A stretch of 64,000 bases of DNA from NCBI GenBank assembly GCA_014084085.1, contig NPFB01000007.1, forward strand, positions 19,039 through 83,038. Direction: 5' to 3'. Of the stretch, positions 1 to 9,242 are shown in pieces. The notes below the pieces were generated by a model. That model did not search any database and was not told the DNA's origin. It saw only the letters and a list, made by a program, of their open reading frames with translations. Source of the DNA: Hondaea fermentalgiana (Eukaryota; Sar; Bigyra; Thraustochytrida; Thraustochytriidae). Both the position numbers and the translations under genes were made by a program. Each line of letters opens with the position of its first letter. Positions within the stretch are counted from its first letter, which is position 1.

Positions 1-95
1 GAGCAGGGGCGCGGCGCGGCGACTCGCCGGCGGCCAGCGCGCGCGAGCCCGCTCCGCGGCGCCGCGAACTTCGCCTGGCTCGGGTCGCTCCCGGT

Positions 96-176
96 TTGCT
101 TTCTTGCTTTCTTCGCTTTGCTTTTCTTTGCTTTCCTTTGCTTTCCTTTGCTTTCTTTTCCTTTGCTTTCCTTTCT
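96..176. repeat. CTTT/CCTTTG low-complexity pyrimidine tract
   Basis: Irregular repeats of gctttc, ctttg and cctttg. One strand is almost pure pyrimidine plus G. No function can be assigned. Confidence 0.8.
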
Positions 177-1868
177 GCACTCGCGGCAAGTCGAGCCGCC
201 CTCCTTTTCCTTTTCTCTCGTCTCGTAGACGATCCGCGACGTCGTGCATCCCGCGGACCTTGGCTTGGCCGCCTTGCAGCTCGTCTTCTGCTCTGGCCTG
301 GCGGGAATACCTTCTTTCATCGACGAGACTTGAGGCAGGAGAGATCGAAGAGCGCAAGCTCGACTTGGACGCGCCGGGTGCAAAAGACACGAGCTGGAGA
401 CGCATGTGGCAGCAACGAGCTACACTGGCTGCAGCAATGGAGGTAGTAGATAGATGCGTGAAGTGTATAATAACCAGGAGGAACCTCGCGATCGCGGATT
501 TGCCGGGCCGGATTGCAGGTGTGGCAGTGTGGCTGTGGCTGGCTGTTGCAGAGCTGGAACATGATAGAGAAGGATCAGGAGAAGGCAAAAGGGTGGTCGC
601 GAGCGAGACGGTTGAGCGAGGTGTTCTCTCGGTGGAGAAGAGAAAAAAGTGACGAGGGAGGCAGAATTCTCGTCATGAGCGGAGATCGTGTGCCTTATCT
701 GTCCTGATAATGGCAATAGGTCACAATCAGAAGCAAATACGAATGGGACGGAGGAACCGGTGCTCACACCAAGCTCGTGACTTGCGCACTGGCGGAATGT
801 GCTGACATCGGCCAATCACCTTCTCTTTCAGAAAACCAGCCAAAACCAAGGAAGCACTTTCTGCTCCCATCAACGCAGAAGCTTTTATCTCTGTAACTCA
901 TTCAAGCTTCGCTTTTGAGTCCTCGCCGGTTCACGCTATTCTGTTGAAATGGACGTCGATCATCATCAGCCACATGACATCATCATTCATTCATTCATTC
1001 ATTGTGCCTTGCATTGCATGGAGAGCGTTCCACTCCGCGCATTCCCGGCACCGACATGTTCCTGGGTGCCCCCCTAGTACGGCCCCAAGGAGACGTAACG
1101 GCGCGTCGACGGAACGTCTCGCGGAACGCGCCGCGGCCCAAATGCCTGTTACTCCTCACTTACCCTCGTATAATCGCAGGTTAACCCGCGTGAGGCGCAC
1201 AGACTCGCGCGGCACCCCCCTCCTCTTCCCCGGTCCTCCGGCTGAGCCTTGCGCGGTTTGCGCGACTTGCGCGGCGCGGGCGCAAGTGGAGAATGGCGGA
1301 GTGGCGCACTTGCGGGGGCGGCGGGAAGGGCGGTTTCCGGCTCCTGCCCTCGAAGCCCTGCTGCAACAACAGCGAACGAAGCTGGCCAAAGCGAGCAGGC
1401 AAAGAGAGAAAGAGAGAAAGCGCGGAGAAGCGAGCCCCGGCCACGCACGCCGCGGCGCCCGCGGAGCGCGGCGAGCGAGGCGAGCGAGGCGCGGCAGACG
1501 CGGCTGCGTGCGCGGCTGCGTGCCTAGGCGCGTGCTCAGGTGCGTGCGTGCGTGCGAGCGGGCTCCTGTTGCGGGCTGGCTGGCCTGCGCGGGCTGGCGC
1601 GGCGAGGTCGTGCTGGGCTAGGCCGCCTCCTTGTTTAGTAGGGGGAGGGAGAGCAGCACTATCCTCAGCGAAGAGGCCGGCGCCGTGCTCGGGTCCGGCT
1701 CGGCTTCGGCTCGGACTGGAATCGGAGCGGAGCAGACTAGAGTAGAGCAGAGCGGAGCAGAGCAGAGCAAACAGAGCAGGACGAGAACCAGGCTATTGCA
1801 GTACGGTGTGTAGTTTCCTTTCTGGCTCGTGGCTCCGAGACCGAAAAGAAGGGCATATCAAAAGGCTC

Positions 1869-1915
1869 ACTCGCTCGCTCGCTCGCTCGCTTGCAGCAGC
1901 AGCAGCAGCAGCAGC
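1869..1915. repeat. (TCGC)n followed by (CAG)n in the dynamin leader
   Basis: About six TCGC units run directly into about seven CAG units, ending 44 bases before the dynamin ATG. Similar short repeats precede several other genes in the window. Confidence 0.85.
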
Positions 1916-1959
1916 CGGGAGTTAGTCTTAAGCGGAAAGAGCACGAGGGAACGTAGAGG

Positions 1960-4221
1960 ATGGAGGGTCTGATCCCCGTCGTCAACAAGCTCCAGGATGT
2001 CTTTAACACAATCGGAACGCGCAAGGTTGCCCTGGACTTGCCGCAAATCGTAGTGATTGGAAGCCAATCGTCAGGCAAGAGTTCCGTGCTGGAAAACATC
2101 GTAGGACGCGGATTCCTCCCGCGCGGGTCGGGAATCTGCACTCGGAGACCTCTTGTCCTTCAGCTCTACCACTCGGACGGCAAAGAAGAGTACGCCGAGT
2201 TCCTGCATGTGCCCAACAAAAAGTTCACAGACTTTGACGAGGTCCGGCGCGAAATTGAAACCGAGACCGAGCGCGAGACCGGCAAGAACAAGGGCGTGAG
2301 CAACAAGGCCATCCGTCTCAAGGTGTTCTCGCCCAATGTGCTCAACCTCACCCTGGTCGATCTCCCTGGCATCACCAAGGTCCCCGTCGGGGACCAGCCT
2401 GGCAACATCGAGGAGCTCATTCGCAACATGTGCCTCGAGTACATTAGCAACCCGCTCAGTATTATCCTCGCAGTGTCGCCAGCCAACGCAGATCTGGCCA
2501 ACAGCGACGCGCTCAAGATGGCGCGCGAGGTTGACCCCATGGGCGACCGGACCATTGGCATCCTCACCAAGCTTGACCTCGTCGACGAGGGTGTCGACGT
2601 GCTTGATGCGCTCGATGGCAAGGTGATTCCATTGAAAAAGGGCTACATCGGCATCGTCAACCGGAGCCAGGCGGAAATCAACGCCAACAGCCCACTCTCC
2701 GACCTTCGCAGGAAAGAGCGCGCCTTCTTTCTCAACCACCCGAGCTACCGAAGCGTCGCATCAAAGCAAGGCACAGAGTATCTCACAAAGTCACTCAACG
2801 GCATTCTGCTCGCGCATATCCGCGAGCACTTGCCGGATCTCAAGTCAAACGTGCAGCGACAGCTGCGCGACGTCGACAAGGAGCTCGCCGCGCTCGGGTC
2901 CGAGCCCGTCGACTTTAAAGACAAGACCTCGCAGGGACAGCTCATCTTGGGCCTCCTCAGCAAGTATTCGACATACTTTGTCGACTCGATCGACGGCCGC
3001 GCTCGGGGCGGCGCCGACCCTGGTCGAGCGGCTCGCTCCGAGGACGGTCTCTGTGGCGGGGCGCGCTTGGCGCGCGCCTTCAAATACTTTTCTGAACGCC
3101 TTCTCCTGGTGTCTCCTTTGCAGGGACTCTCGGATGGGGACATTGGCACGGCCATTCTCAACGCCACGGGCCCGCGCCCAAGCCTCTTCGTGCCCGAGCT
3201 CTCCTTTGAGATTCTCGTCAAGAGGCAGCTGACGCATCTTCGCGAACCGGCGCTCTCGTGCGTCACGGAGGTTTTTGAGGTCTTGCAAGAGGTCGCGGAC
3301 CAGGCATGCTTTCCGGGTCTCGCGAGGTTTAGCACTCTGCAGGAACGCGTCCTTGACGTGGTCCAGGGCATGCTCGGAGACAATCTTGGCCCAACGCAGG
3401 AAATGATCGAAAACCTCATTCGGATCGAACAGGCTTTCATCAACACAAGTCACCCGGACTTCTCCAGCAAGCTCAGTCTTATTCGCAACATGCCGTACAC
3501 GTCTTCGGAGCAGATGCTCGACGTCCTCGTCGAGCCGCGGCCGTCGGACTCTGCGTCGTCCGTTGCATCGCTCTCGTCCGAGCCCATGCGCGCGAGGCAC
3601 AAGCCGCGCTCCAAGACGTACTCGCTCGATCTCGACGGCGTTCCTGGTATCGACGCCGATGCCGCCACGGCAGACTCTGCCGCAGCCCTGGCCGGTGACG
3701 AGGAAGTCGTAGAGGAGGAGAACACCGAAGAGAATGGCCGCAAGTCAAACTTTATGTCCTTCATCTTCAACGAGCGCACGAACAATGGCACGACGTCGTC
3801 GGCCCCGGGTGGAGCTCGTGGAATCCGTCAAAACTCGCTCTCCTCGTCGCGAATGGTGTCGAGTTTTGCGCAAAAGGCAACTCTTCTCCAGAGCGAGGGC
3901 ATGGCTGCGGACACTACCGAGGCCGAGAAGGATGCCCAGGTTCGCATCATCAAGCGTCTCATCGACACTTATCTCAGCATCTCGCGCAGCACAATCCGCG
4001 ATCTCACGCCGAAAACGGTCATGTTTTTCCTTGTCAACCATGTCAAAGAGAGCGTGCATACTGAGCTTATCCGCGAGTTGTACAAAGAAGAGCTATTTGA
4101 CGATCTTCTTCGCGAGGATGATCAGGTTGCTCTGACGCGCGGCAACCTCAAGGAAACCAGCAAGTTGCTCCATCGCGCGCTCACAATCCTCACCGAGGTC
4201 CGGGAATACAAGCTTGCATAG
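1960..4221 (+). CDS. DRP1: dynamin-related GTPase (DRP1/Dnm1 type)
   Basis: A 753-residue large GTPase that, by family, assembles into collars that cut mitochondria or peroxisomes. Visible motifs are the P-loop GSQSSGKS at 34-41, the Thr of switch I in GICTRRP near 61, DLPG at 134-137, TKLD at 203-206 and a G5-like VNRSQ near 235. The middle domain contains LCGGAR and the hallmark NATGPRP..FVPE..F..L. A Ser/acidic variable segment of roughly 100 residues (about 505-620) takes the place of a PH domain. A GTPase effector domain fills the last 100 residues, and there is no proline-rich tail, which is why I call it DRP1 type rather than classical dynamin. The start ATG is the first codon of the conserved N terminus. 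A Gly/Ala/Arg-rich stretch between SIDG and LCGGAR is longer than in yeast or human relatives. The downstream transporter is on the same strand. Confidence 0.95.
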   Translation: MEGLIPVVNKLQDVFNTIGTRKVALDLPQIVVIGSQSSGKSSVLENIVGRGFLPRGSGICTRRPLVLQLYHSDGKEEYAEFLHVPNKKFTDFDEVRREIETETERETGKNKGVSNKAIRLKVFSPNVLNLTLVDLPGITKVPVGDQPGNIEELIRNMCLEYISNPLSIILAVSPANADLANSDALKMAREVDPMGDRTIGILTKLDLVDEGVDVLDALDGKVIPLKKGYIGIVNRSQAEINANSPLSDLRRKERAFFLNHPSYRSVASKQGTEYLTKSLNGILLAHIREHLPDLKSNVQRQLRDVDKELAALGSEPVDFKDKTSQGQLILGLLSKYSTYFVDSIDGRARGGADPGRAARSEDGLCGGARLARAFKYFSERLLLVSPLQGLSDGDIGTAILNATGPRPSLFVPELSFEILVKRQLTHLREPALSCVTEVFEVLQEVADQACFPGLARFSTLQERVLDVVQGMLGDNLGPTQEMIENLIRIEQAFINTSHPDFSSKLSLIRNMPYTSSEQMLDVLVEPRPSDSASSVASLSSEPMRARHKPRSKTYSLDLDGVPGIDADAATADSAAALAGDEEVVEEENTEENGRKSNFMSFIFNERTNNGTTSSAPGGARGIRQNSLSSSRMVSSFAQKATLLQSEGMAADTTEAEKDAQVRIIKRLIDTYLSISRSTIRDLTPKTVMFFLVNHVKESVHTELIRELYKEELFDDLLREDDQVALTRGNLKETSKLLHRALTILTEVREYKLA

Positions 4222-4233
4222 ATTTGATATTGT

Positions 4234-4263
4234 TTTGCTTCTTCTTCTTCTTCTTCTTCTTCA
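4234..4263. repeat. (CTT)n microsatellite
   Basis: About eight CTT units directly after the dynamin stop, presumably in its 3' UTR or the transporter leader. Confidence 0.8.
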
Positions 4264-4465
4264 TCTTTCCTCTTTTGCTCTCACCACAAGTACAAATCTC
4301 TTTTGCCTCCGAGCTTCTGACTGTGCTTTCTTGCTGATTGTTTCTGATCGAATGAAAAGAAAGTTTCGCTCGCTTGCTCGTTGCTCGCCTCCTATTTTTA
4401 CCCCCAGATGTATCGCAGAACCCTATTCAAAGTGGCCAGACGGCACGAGACGGGCGGACTGCGGC

Positions 4466-5962
4466 ATGCAGCGGCAAGGGTCGGCGCGCCGTCGCGGGCC
4501 GCAGGCCACACAGCGCAACGGAACGCCCTTGCACGCGTCGCAAACTGGTCACGGTAGCGAAGCGCACCTGTCCGATGCCAAAGAACCGGACGAACCCGAG
4601 CGAGAGGGCCTCCTCGAGGATGACGCCGAGAGCGACGCGCAGAGCAAAGCACACAAGCAAGGAAACGCAAAGAGCAAGTTACCTTTGCCAGGCTGGCTCG
4701 CCAAACTCGTAGCGCGCGACGATGCCATGGAGTTGGCTGCGCTCGTTGTGGGACGCGGCTTTGTTAGTGCAGGCTTTTCCCTTGTACTCGTTGCCTCGCC
4801 GCAGCTGCTGCTCGAAATCAATCAGGGCGACCATGCTGCCGCAGAGAACGTGCGTGCTCTCATTGAGACAATCAATACAGTCACTGGTTTGCTGAGCCGG
4901 TCGCTGATCGGTAACTTTATTGACTCGTATGGACGCCTGCCAGCGCTCATCATTGGCCCCGCTCTTTCAGCGGCGGCTCGTCTCCTCGTGGCCGTGTACC
5001 CATCCAATGGAGCGTACATTCTGTACCGCGTCATCAATATGTTCTCGCTCATGCCATTAATGCAGGCCTTTACGGCGAGCCTCGCAGACCGACTCGGCGG
5101 CCGCGGATCCGACGACTATGCCGAGGTGAACCGGTATACGTGGATGTTTTTGGCAACAGTGCGTATGGCGGTTCTCAATTTGTCGCGCACCTATCGTGTG
5201 AGCATTCGCAGAAGCTTTATCCTTGCTGCCCTGGCGAATGCTGGCGCAGCCATATTTTTCTTTCTCTTTGTGCACGAGACCTTGCGCCCCAAAGATAGAA
5301 GGCCCTTCAACGCGCGCCGCGCCGCCAACCCGTTCTCCTTTGTAGCCTTTTTCAACCGCTCCAAGGCTTTGCGCACGTTGGCATGCGTCACGCTGCTCAC
5401 TAGTATTCCTCTGTACAACGGGACGACGGAGAACTTTCGCTCGCAGCGCTTCAACTGGAAAATGAAGGAGAATGCACAAATGCACCAGATCATGAACGTT
5501 GTTGAGATTGTCTCGCCGTTTTATTCGATGCACATTATGAAGGCCCTCGGTCGCAAGCGGACGACGGTGATGCGTCAGTGGATGTTCGTGCTCACGAATC
5601 TCAACACGGCGCTCGCCCGTGACGGTCGCATGCTTGCTCTCAATCCATTTCTATCGTCTCTTTTTGACGAGGGTGCCTTTGAAACGCTCGTCGCCCGCGC
5701 CGGTGACAATGTGGACGCGGGTCAGGGCGAGCTTTCGAGCGCCATGATGAACCTGCGCTTTCCACTCGGACTCACGCTGCCAATCTTCTTTTCGAGACTC
5801 TTTTCGCATTCCAGCAAGTGGTCGACCCCTTGGCTCAGAGGTACGGTTCCTTTTTGGCTCTGTGCAATCATCCATGTGCTCAATGCTGCTTTCGTGCTGC
5901 CGCTGTGCTGGGATAGCATCATGGAAGTGAGTCCTTCTCGCTCGGAAAAGAAAGACCGTTAA
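4466..5962 (+). CDS. MFS-like multi-pass transporter
   Basis: An approximately 498-residue membrane protein with about ten hydrophobic segments. After the second hydrophobic stretch there is a motif resembling MFS motif A (GNFIDSYGRLP). The first ~85 residues are hydrophilic and acidic. The substrate cannot be told. The start is uncertain: the frame has ATG codons at 4352 and 4466, and I chose 4466 because the earlier part reads like the pyrimidine-rich 3' end of the dynamin transcript. Near the C terminus the sequence ATGGAA|GTGAGT looks like a splice donor, so the true last exon could lie further downstream and the present C terminus may be intron-encoded. The gene follows dynamin by about 250 bases and converges on the BCAT gene. 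Confidence 0.65.
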   Translation: MQRQGSARRRGPQATQRNGTPLHASQTGHGSEAHLSDAKEPDEPEREGLLEDDAESDAQSKAHKQGNAKSKLPLPGWLAKLVARDDAMELAALVVGRGFVSAGFSLVLVASPQLLLEINQGDHAAAENVRALIETINTVTGLLSRSLIGNFIDSYGRLPALIIGPALSAAARLLVAVYPSNGAYILYRVINMFSLMPLMQAFTASLADRLGGRGSDDYAEVNRYTWMFLATVRMAVLNLSRTYRVSIRRSFILAALANAGAAIFFFLFVHETLRPKDRRPFNARRAANPFSFVAFFNRSKALRTLACVTLLTSIPLYNGTTENFRSQRFNWKMKENAQMHQIMNVVEIVSPFYSMHIMKALGRKRTTVMRQWMFVLTNLNTALARDGRMLALNPFLSSLFDEGAFETLVARAGDNVDAGQGELSSAMMNLRFPLGLTLPIFFSRLFSHSSKWSTPWLRGTVPFWLCAIIHVLNAAFVLPLCWDSIMEVSPSRSEKKDR

Positions 5963-6264
5963 TAGGTCGGAAATTGGTTGTGACAACGTGGAGGGCTTGG
6001 TTATCCTTTGCCTCAAAGTTTTTTTGTGTGGCCTTCTTCGTTTGCTCGTTCGCTTTTAAAAGTGGTAGGCTCAGATTCCTTCGCACAAACAGGTATGAAA
6101 GAAAAGAAGAGAAATTTTTGATGATTGATGTTGAGTGAGCCAGTTCGGCTTTTGCTTTGCATCTCCAAAAAATCTCCTTGACGACTGGTGGTAGACAGGG
6201 CATACTCCTGCTCTCAAATTCGCATTGAGACAATCGGGCGAACAGGCATAACAAAGGGGGGAGT

Positions 6265-6295
<31 letters not shown>

Positions 6296-6340
6296 AGAGG
6301 TCTGCTACATGGTTTTTGTTTTTTGTTAGAAGTTTAAATT
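5963..6340. other. convergent 3' region with a G30 homopolymer
   Basis: Intergenic DNA between the ends of the transporter (+) and BCAT (-). It is AT-richer than the coding sequence and contains an uninterrupted run of 30 G at 6265-6294. No further gene is seen. Confidence 0.6.
6265..6294. repeat. G30 homopolymer
   Basis: Thirty consecutive G on the plus strand, 46 bases past the BCAT stop. In BCAT mRNA it would be poly-C; on the plus strand it could form G-quadruplexes. The exact length may be affected by sequencing. Confidence 0.85.
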
Positions 6341-7459
6341 TTAAGCCTTGACGGCGGTGTAGTGCCAGCCATGCTTGTCCTCCTTGCTGCCACGCTGGAC
6401 ATCAGTGAGATCGTCAAAGAGCATTTTTGCCACCTCGCAAGAATCGTACTTGAAGACCTTACCCTTGTAGGTGATGCTCGAGATCGGAGAGGTGACGACA
6501 GCGGTACCGACGGCAAAGACCTCGGAGAAGGAGTCGAGCTCGTCGAACTTGACGGGGCGGCGCTCAACCTTGAGGCCACGGTCCTCGGCCAGCTTGCTGA
6601 GCATCTTGTTGGTGATGCTCTCGAGGATGGACGGCGAGTCAGGAGTAATGTAGGTGGACTTGTCTCCCGAGATGGCAACAAAGTTGGAGGTGGAGAACTC
6701 CTCGACGTAGCTGTGCGTGGCCGCATCGGCGTAAAGGGCCACCTGGTAGCCCTCGTCGCGGGCCTTGGACGAAGGGAGGACGTCCGCGGCGTAGTTGCCA
6801 GCGGCCTTGCAGTTGCCGACACCAAGAGGGGCAGCGCGGTCGAACTGCTCCGGGACCACGGCATCAATCGGCTTCAGGGCACCGCCCTTGTAGTAAGCGC
6901 CAACGGGGGTGCAGCCAACGCCAAAAATGTACTCGTTGGCGGGGCCAAGGCCAACCTGCGCGCCAGCGCCAAAGTACAGGGGTCGCAGGTACAGCGCGGC
7001 GCCCTTTGCTGAGGCAGGCGGGACGTAGTCTTGGTTTTCGATGACGCACTGCTTGACGCCCTCGAGGAAGATTTCCTCCGGGATCTCGGGCATCATGAGG
7101 CGGCGCGCGCCGACGTTCATGCGCGCGCAGTTAGCCTGGGGGTTGAAGATGCTAATGTCGCCGTTCTGGAGGCGGAAGGCCTTGAGGCCCTCAAAGAGAG
7201 ACTGACCGTAGTGCATCATGTTGGCCCAGTAGCTCACCTCGAGGGTGGGCGGGCACTGCTCCGGCGAGGACCACTTGCCATCCTTGTACTTGAAAAGCGT
7301 GACAGACTTGGTGGGCACGAGCGAGAACCCGAGCTCGTCCCAGTCCAGCGAGGCCGGGTCCACGGCGCCCGCGCTCGCGGCGGCGGCCGTGCTCTTGAGC
7401 CTTCGCCCGAGCGCGCTGCCCGTCGCGACGGCGCGCTGCCCAGCAGATGCCAGCATCAT
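6341..7459 (-). CDS. BCAT: branched-chain amino acid aminotransferase, probably mitochondrial
   Basis: A 372-residue PLP fold-type IV aminotransferase, which by family interconverts Leu/Ile/Val and their 2-oxo acids with 2-oxoglutarate/glutamate. The PLP lysine is Lys218 in GNCKAAGNYA, aligning with the GNYK..GNY block of mammalian BCAT. Other family blocks are SLFEGLKAFR near 87-96, the Arg-Pro-Leu segment at 159-161 and a VEEFSTSNFV segment that carries the cofactor-contacting Glu. The first ~30 residues (MMLASAGQ.., Arg-, Ala- and Ser-rich, no acidic residues) look like a mitochondrial presequence, which supports the ATG at 7459. The open frame continues upstream of that codon, but the extension is low-complexity and overlaps a (GGCA)n repeat. 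The gene is divergent from the LtrA gene. Confidence 0.95.
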   Translation of the reverse strand: MMLASAGQRAVATGSALGRRLKSTAAAASAGAVDPASLDWDELGFSLVPTKSVTLFKYKDGKWSSPEQCPPTLEVSYWANMMHYGQSLFEGLKAFRLQNGDISIFNPQANCARMNVGARRLMMPEIPEEIFLEGVKQCVIENQDYVPPASAKGAALYLRPLYFGAGAQVGLGPANEYIFGVGCTPVGAYYKGGALKPIDAVVPEQFDRAAPLGVGNCKAAGNYAADVLPSSKARDEGYQVALYADAATHSYVEEFSTSNFVAISGDKSTYITPDSPSILESITNKMLSKLAEDRGLKVERRPVKFDELDSFSEVFAVGTAVVTSPISSITYKGKVFKYDSCEVAKMLFDDLTDVQRGSKEDKHGWHYTAVKA

Positions 7460-7484
7460 CCTTCTTTGTATCCGCTGCCTCCGC

Positions 7485-7550
7485 GCTTGCTTGCCTGCCT
7501 GCCTGCCTGCCTGTCTGCCTGCCTGCGTGTCTGCTTCCCTGTCTGCCTGC
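7485..7550. repeat. (GCCT)n tract in the BCAT leader
   Basis: Imperfect GCCT/GTCT tetramers, 25-90 bases upstream of the BCAT ATG on the minus strand (GGCA in the mRNA sense). Confidence 0.8.
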
Positions 7551-9127
7551 GAGCGAGCGCGCGTAGGCGGTGCGAGCGTGCCTGCGTCTCCGTTCGAGGT
7601 CTGCCTCGCTCCGAATCGCGCGCGCGCAGCCGCTGCCTTTGCTGCCGCGGCGTGGACCTTCTCTTTTCGCCCCTCGCTTGCTTGCTTGCAAGTGCGGCGT
7701 TTCCCGGCCGCAAGTCGGCAAAGCCGCGCCGCAAGTGCGCTATTCCGCCGCGCACAGCCACCAGGCCAGTATACGTGTAGCCTCGCAGTCCAGTCTAAAG
7801 CGCATGGGAAGAAGGCCTCTCTCGCCGCAAATATGGAGCAGAGACGGTGACAGGGAAGGGAGGTGTGCCGGGAACGCGACCATGTCCTCCTCCAAGAAGA
7901 CGGCGAGCAGCACAAGAAGTAAGTCTCGGGGCCAACGCGACGACGCTGCGAGCGGAGCTGCAGCTGAGCTGATGCGGAACGAGGACGCCGGCGTTGTGGA
8001 GATCTTGGCGCGATGATCGCAGATGACGGGGAGGAGGAGGCCAGGCTCTGGTATACGTTCATTTTGTATACGTGCATGAGCGAGCGAGTCCATTGCGGAA
8101 ACCTTCTGCTTCTTTTTAGAGGTGCATCCTGAGGACCACCACGCAGTGCGCGCGTGCATGTAAGCATGCATGTGGTGGGGGGCGAAGAAGGTGCGCGGAC
8201 CGGAGCGCGACCCCGTCTCCGTCCCCGAAACGAAGACGAGCGCTCCGTCCCGCGGCTCAGCACAAGAGATATGTCGAAAGGCTCTTGCGTGTGCAGCTGC
8301 AGGTGGTGTGGCTGGCACGACGATCGATCAGGCGAGTGCAAAGTGTTGGTTGGCCGTTGTTGAGACCAACCTCAGACAGATCGTTGGGTCCGTCCAGTTC
8401 CGTACGACATGCGATGGTGCCAGCTGTGCTGGCTGCACTGCGGACACAAGCGAGCATTCGACGAACACGCCGAGCACACGGTCACGTCGACATCTGGGAC
8501 GAAGACGCGGGCTGCGGTCTTTTGGCTGTCGCACGGCGTTGTCGAATCATCAAGCACGGTGCACACTCCATTCATGGTGACAACTGCAGCTGCTGGCGAT
8601 GATCTGCTGCTGCTTTCTTCGAGACGCCACAACCAAGTCGCTGCCGCTGCCACATCCTAGTTGCTACCGCTGCCTGTGCTGTCGCTGCTGCTGCTGCTGT
8701 CGATGCGCTGCAAAAGGGGGGTCCGCGCATTTTGGCGCACACCCGTGTACTCGAGGACCCTGGTGTGTGCCTGAACGGGCGGCCGAGGCCTGGAGATGCC
8801 CGTGTCTCTACTCTACTCCTGATACGGCAAATACCGCCGGAGACTGACCCCGCTCGGCTCGGCTTGGCGACCCGCTCGCGGGCCTCGGCCTGGCGGCTCG
8901 GCGAGCCTGTCTCGGCGGAGCGGAGAGGGGAGAACGCCTTCGCGGGCTCCTCGGGGCTGCTGGCTGCTCGTTCGTCGGCCAGGAAGCCCGTGCGCGTTGA
9001 CGGAAGACGCAAACGCACGTACTGACTGACGACTCCGCCCTGCCCGAGAGACTGTCTCTCTTCTACTGGCTGGAGACCGAGCTGCGCCAAAGCAAAACCT
9101 CTGACAGCATTTGGTTGCTGCAGTCGT

Positions 9128-9168
9128 TGCTGCTGCTGCAGCAGCAATTGAGGCAGGCAGGCAGGCAG
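9128..9168. repeat. (GCT/GCA)n and (GGCA)n in the LtrA-gene leader
   Basis: A CTG-CAG inverted trinucleotide block followed by five GGCA units, 75 to 115 bases before the ATG at 9243. Confidence 0.8.
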
Positions 9169-9242
9169 AGCTTTGGAGCAAGAGGACGGCCCGGGGCGCC
9201 AGCTTGCGAGCTCGCTAGCTAGCTCGAGCACGAAGTTTCGCG

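Larger units (their letters stand above)
1..1959. other. intergenic region upstream of the dynamin gene
   Basis: No gene can be supported in this stretch. It holds a pyrimidine-rich CTTT/CCTTTG tract at about 96-176, a short (CATT)n run at about 984-1003, a very CG-rich and repetitive part at about 1200-1620, an (AGAGC)n-like run at about 1736-1790, and a (TCGC)n plus (CAG)n tract at 1869-1915 just before the dynamin start. Open frames here are low-complexity Arg/Ala/Pro or Phe/Leu/Ser strings without recognisable domains. The last few hundred bases probably contain the dynamin promoter and 5' leader. Confidence 0.6.
7460..9242. other. divergent intergenic region between BCAT and the LtrA gene
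   Basis: About 1.8 kb that should hold both promoters and leaders. It contains a (GCCT)n-rich tract at about 7485-7550 in the BCAT leader, CTG/CAG-rich DNA at 8680-8710 and 9128-9146, and (GGCA)n at 9150-9168 near the LtrA start. Open frames on both strands are Cys/Arg/Ser-rich and unrecognisable. No gene supported. Confidence 0.55.

Noticed and set aside
1869..1915. Possible CRISPR-like or operon signals
   Set aside because: Tandem repeats here have no spacers, and the genome is clearly eukaryotic.
3001..3120. Possible intron in the dynamin gene ending at a TTTGCAG
   Set aside because: The continuous frame aligns with the family middle domain (LCGGAR..PL.GLS) without removing sequence.
7460..8341. 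N-terminal extension of the BCAT frame
   Set aside because: Low-complexity Arg/Ala/Gln sequence through a GGCA repeat; the ATG at 7459 begins a good mitochondrial presequence.
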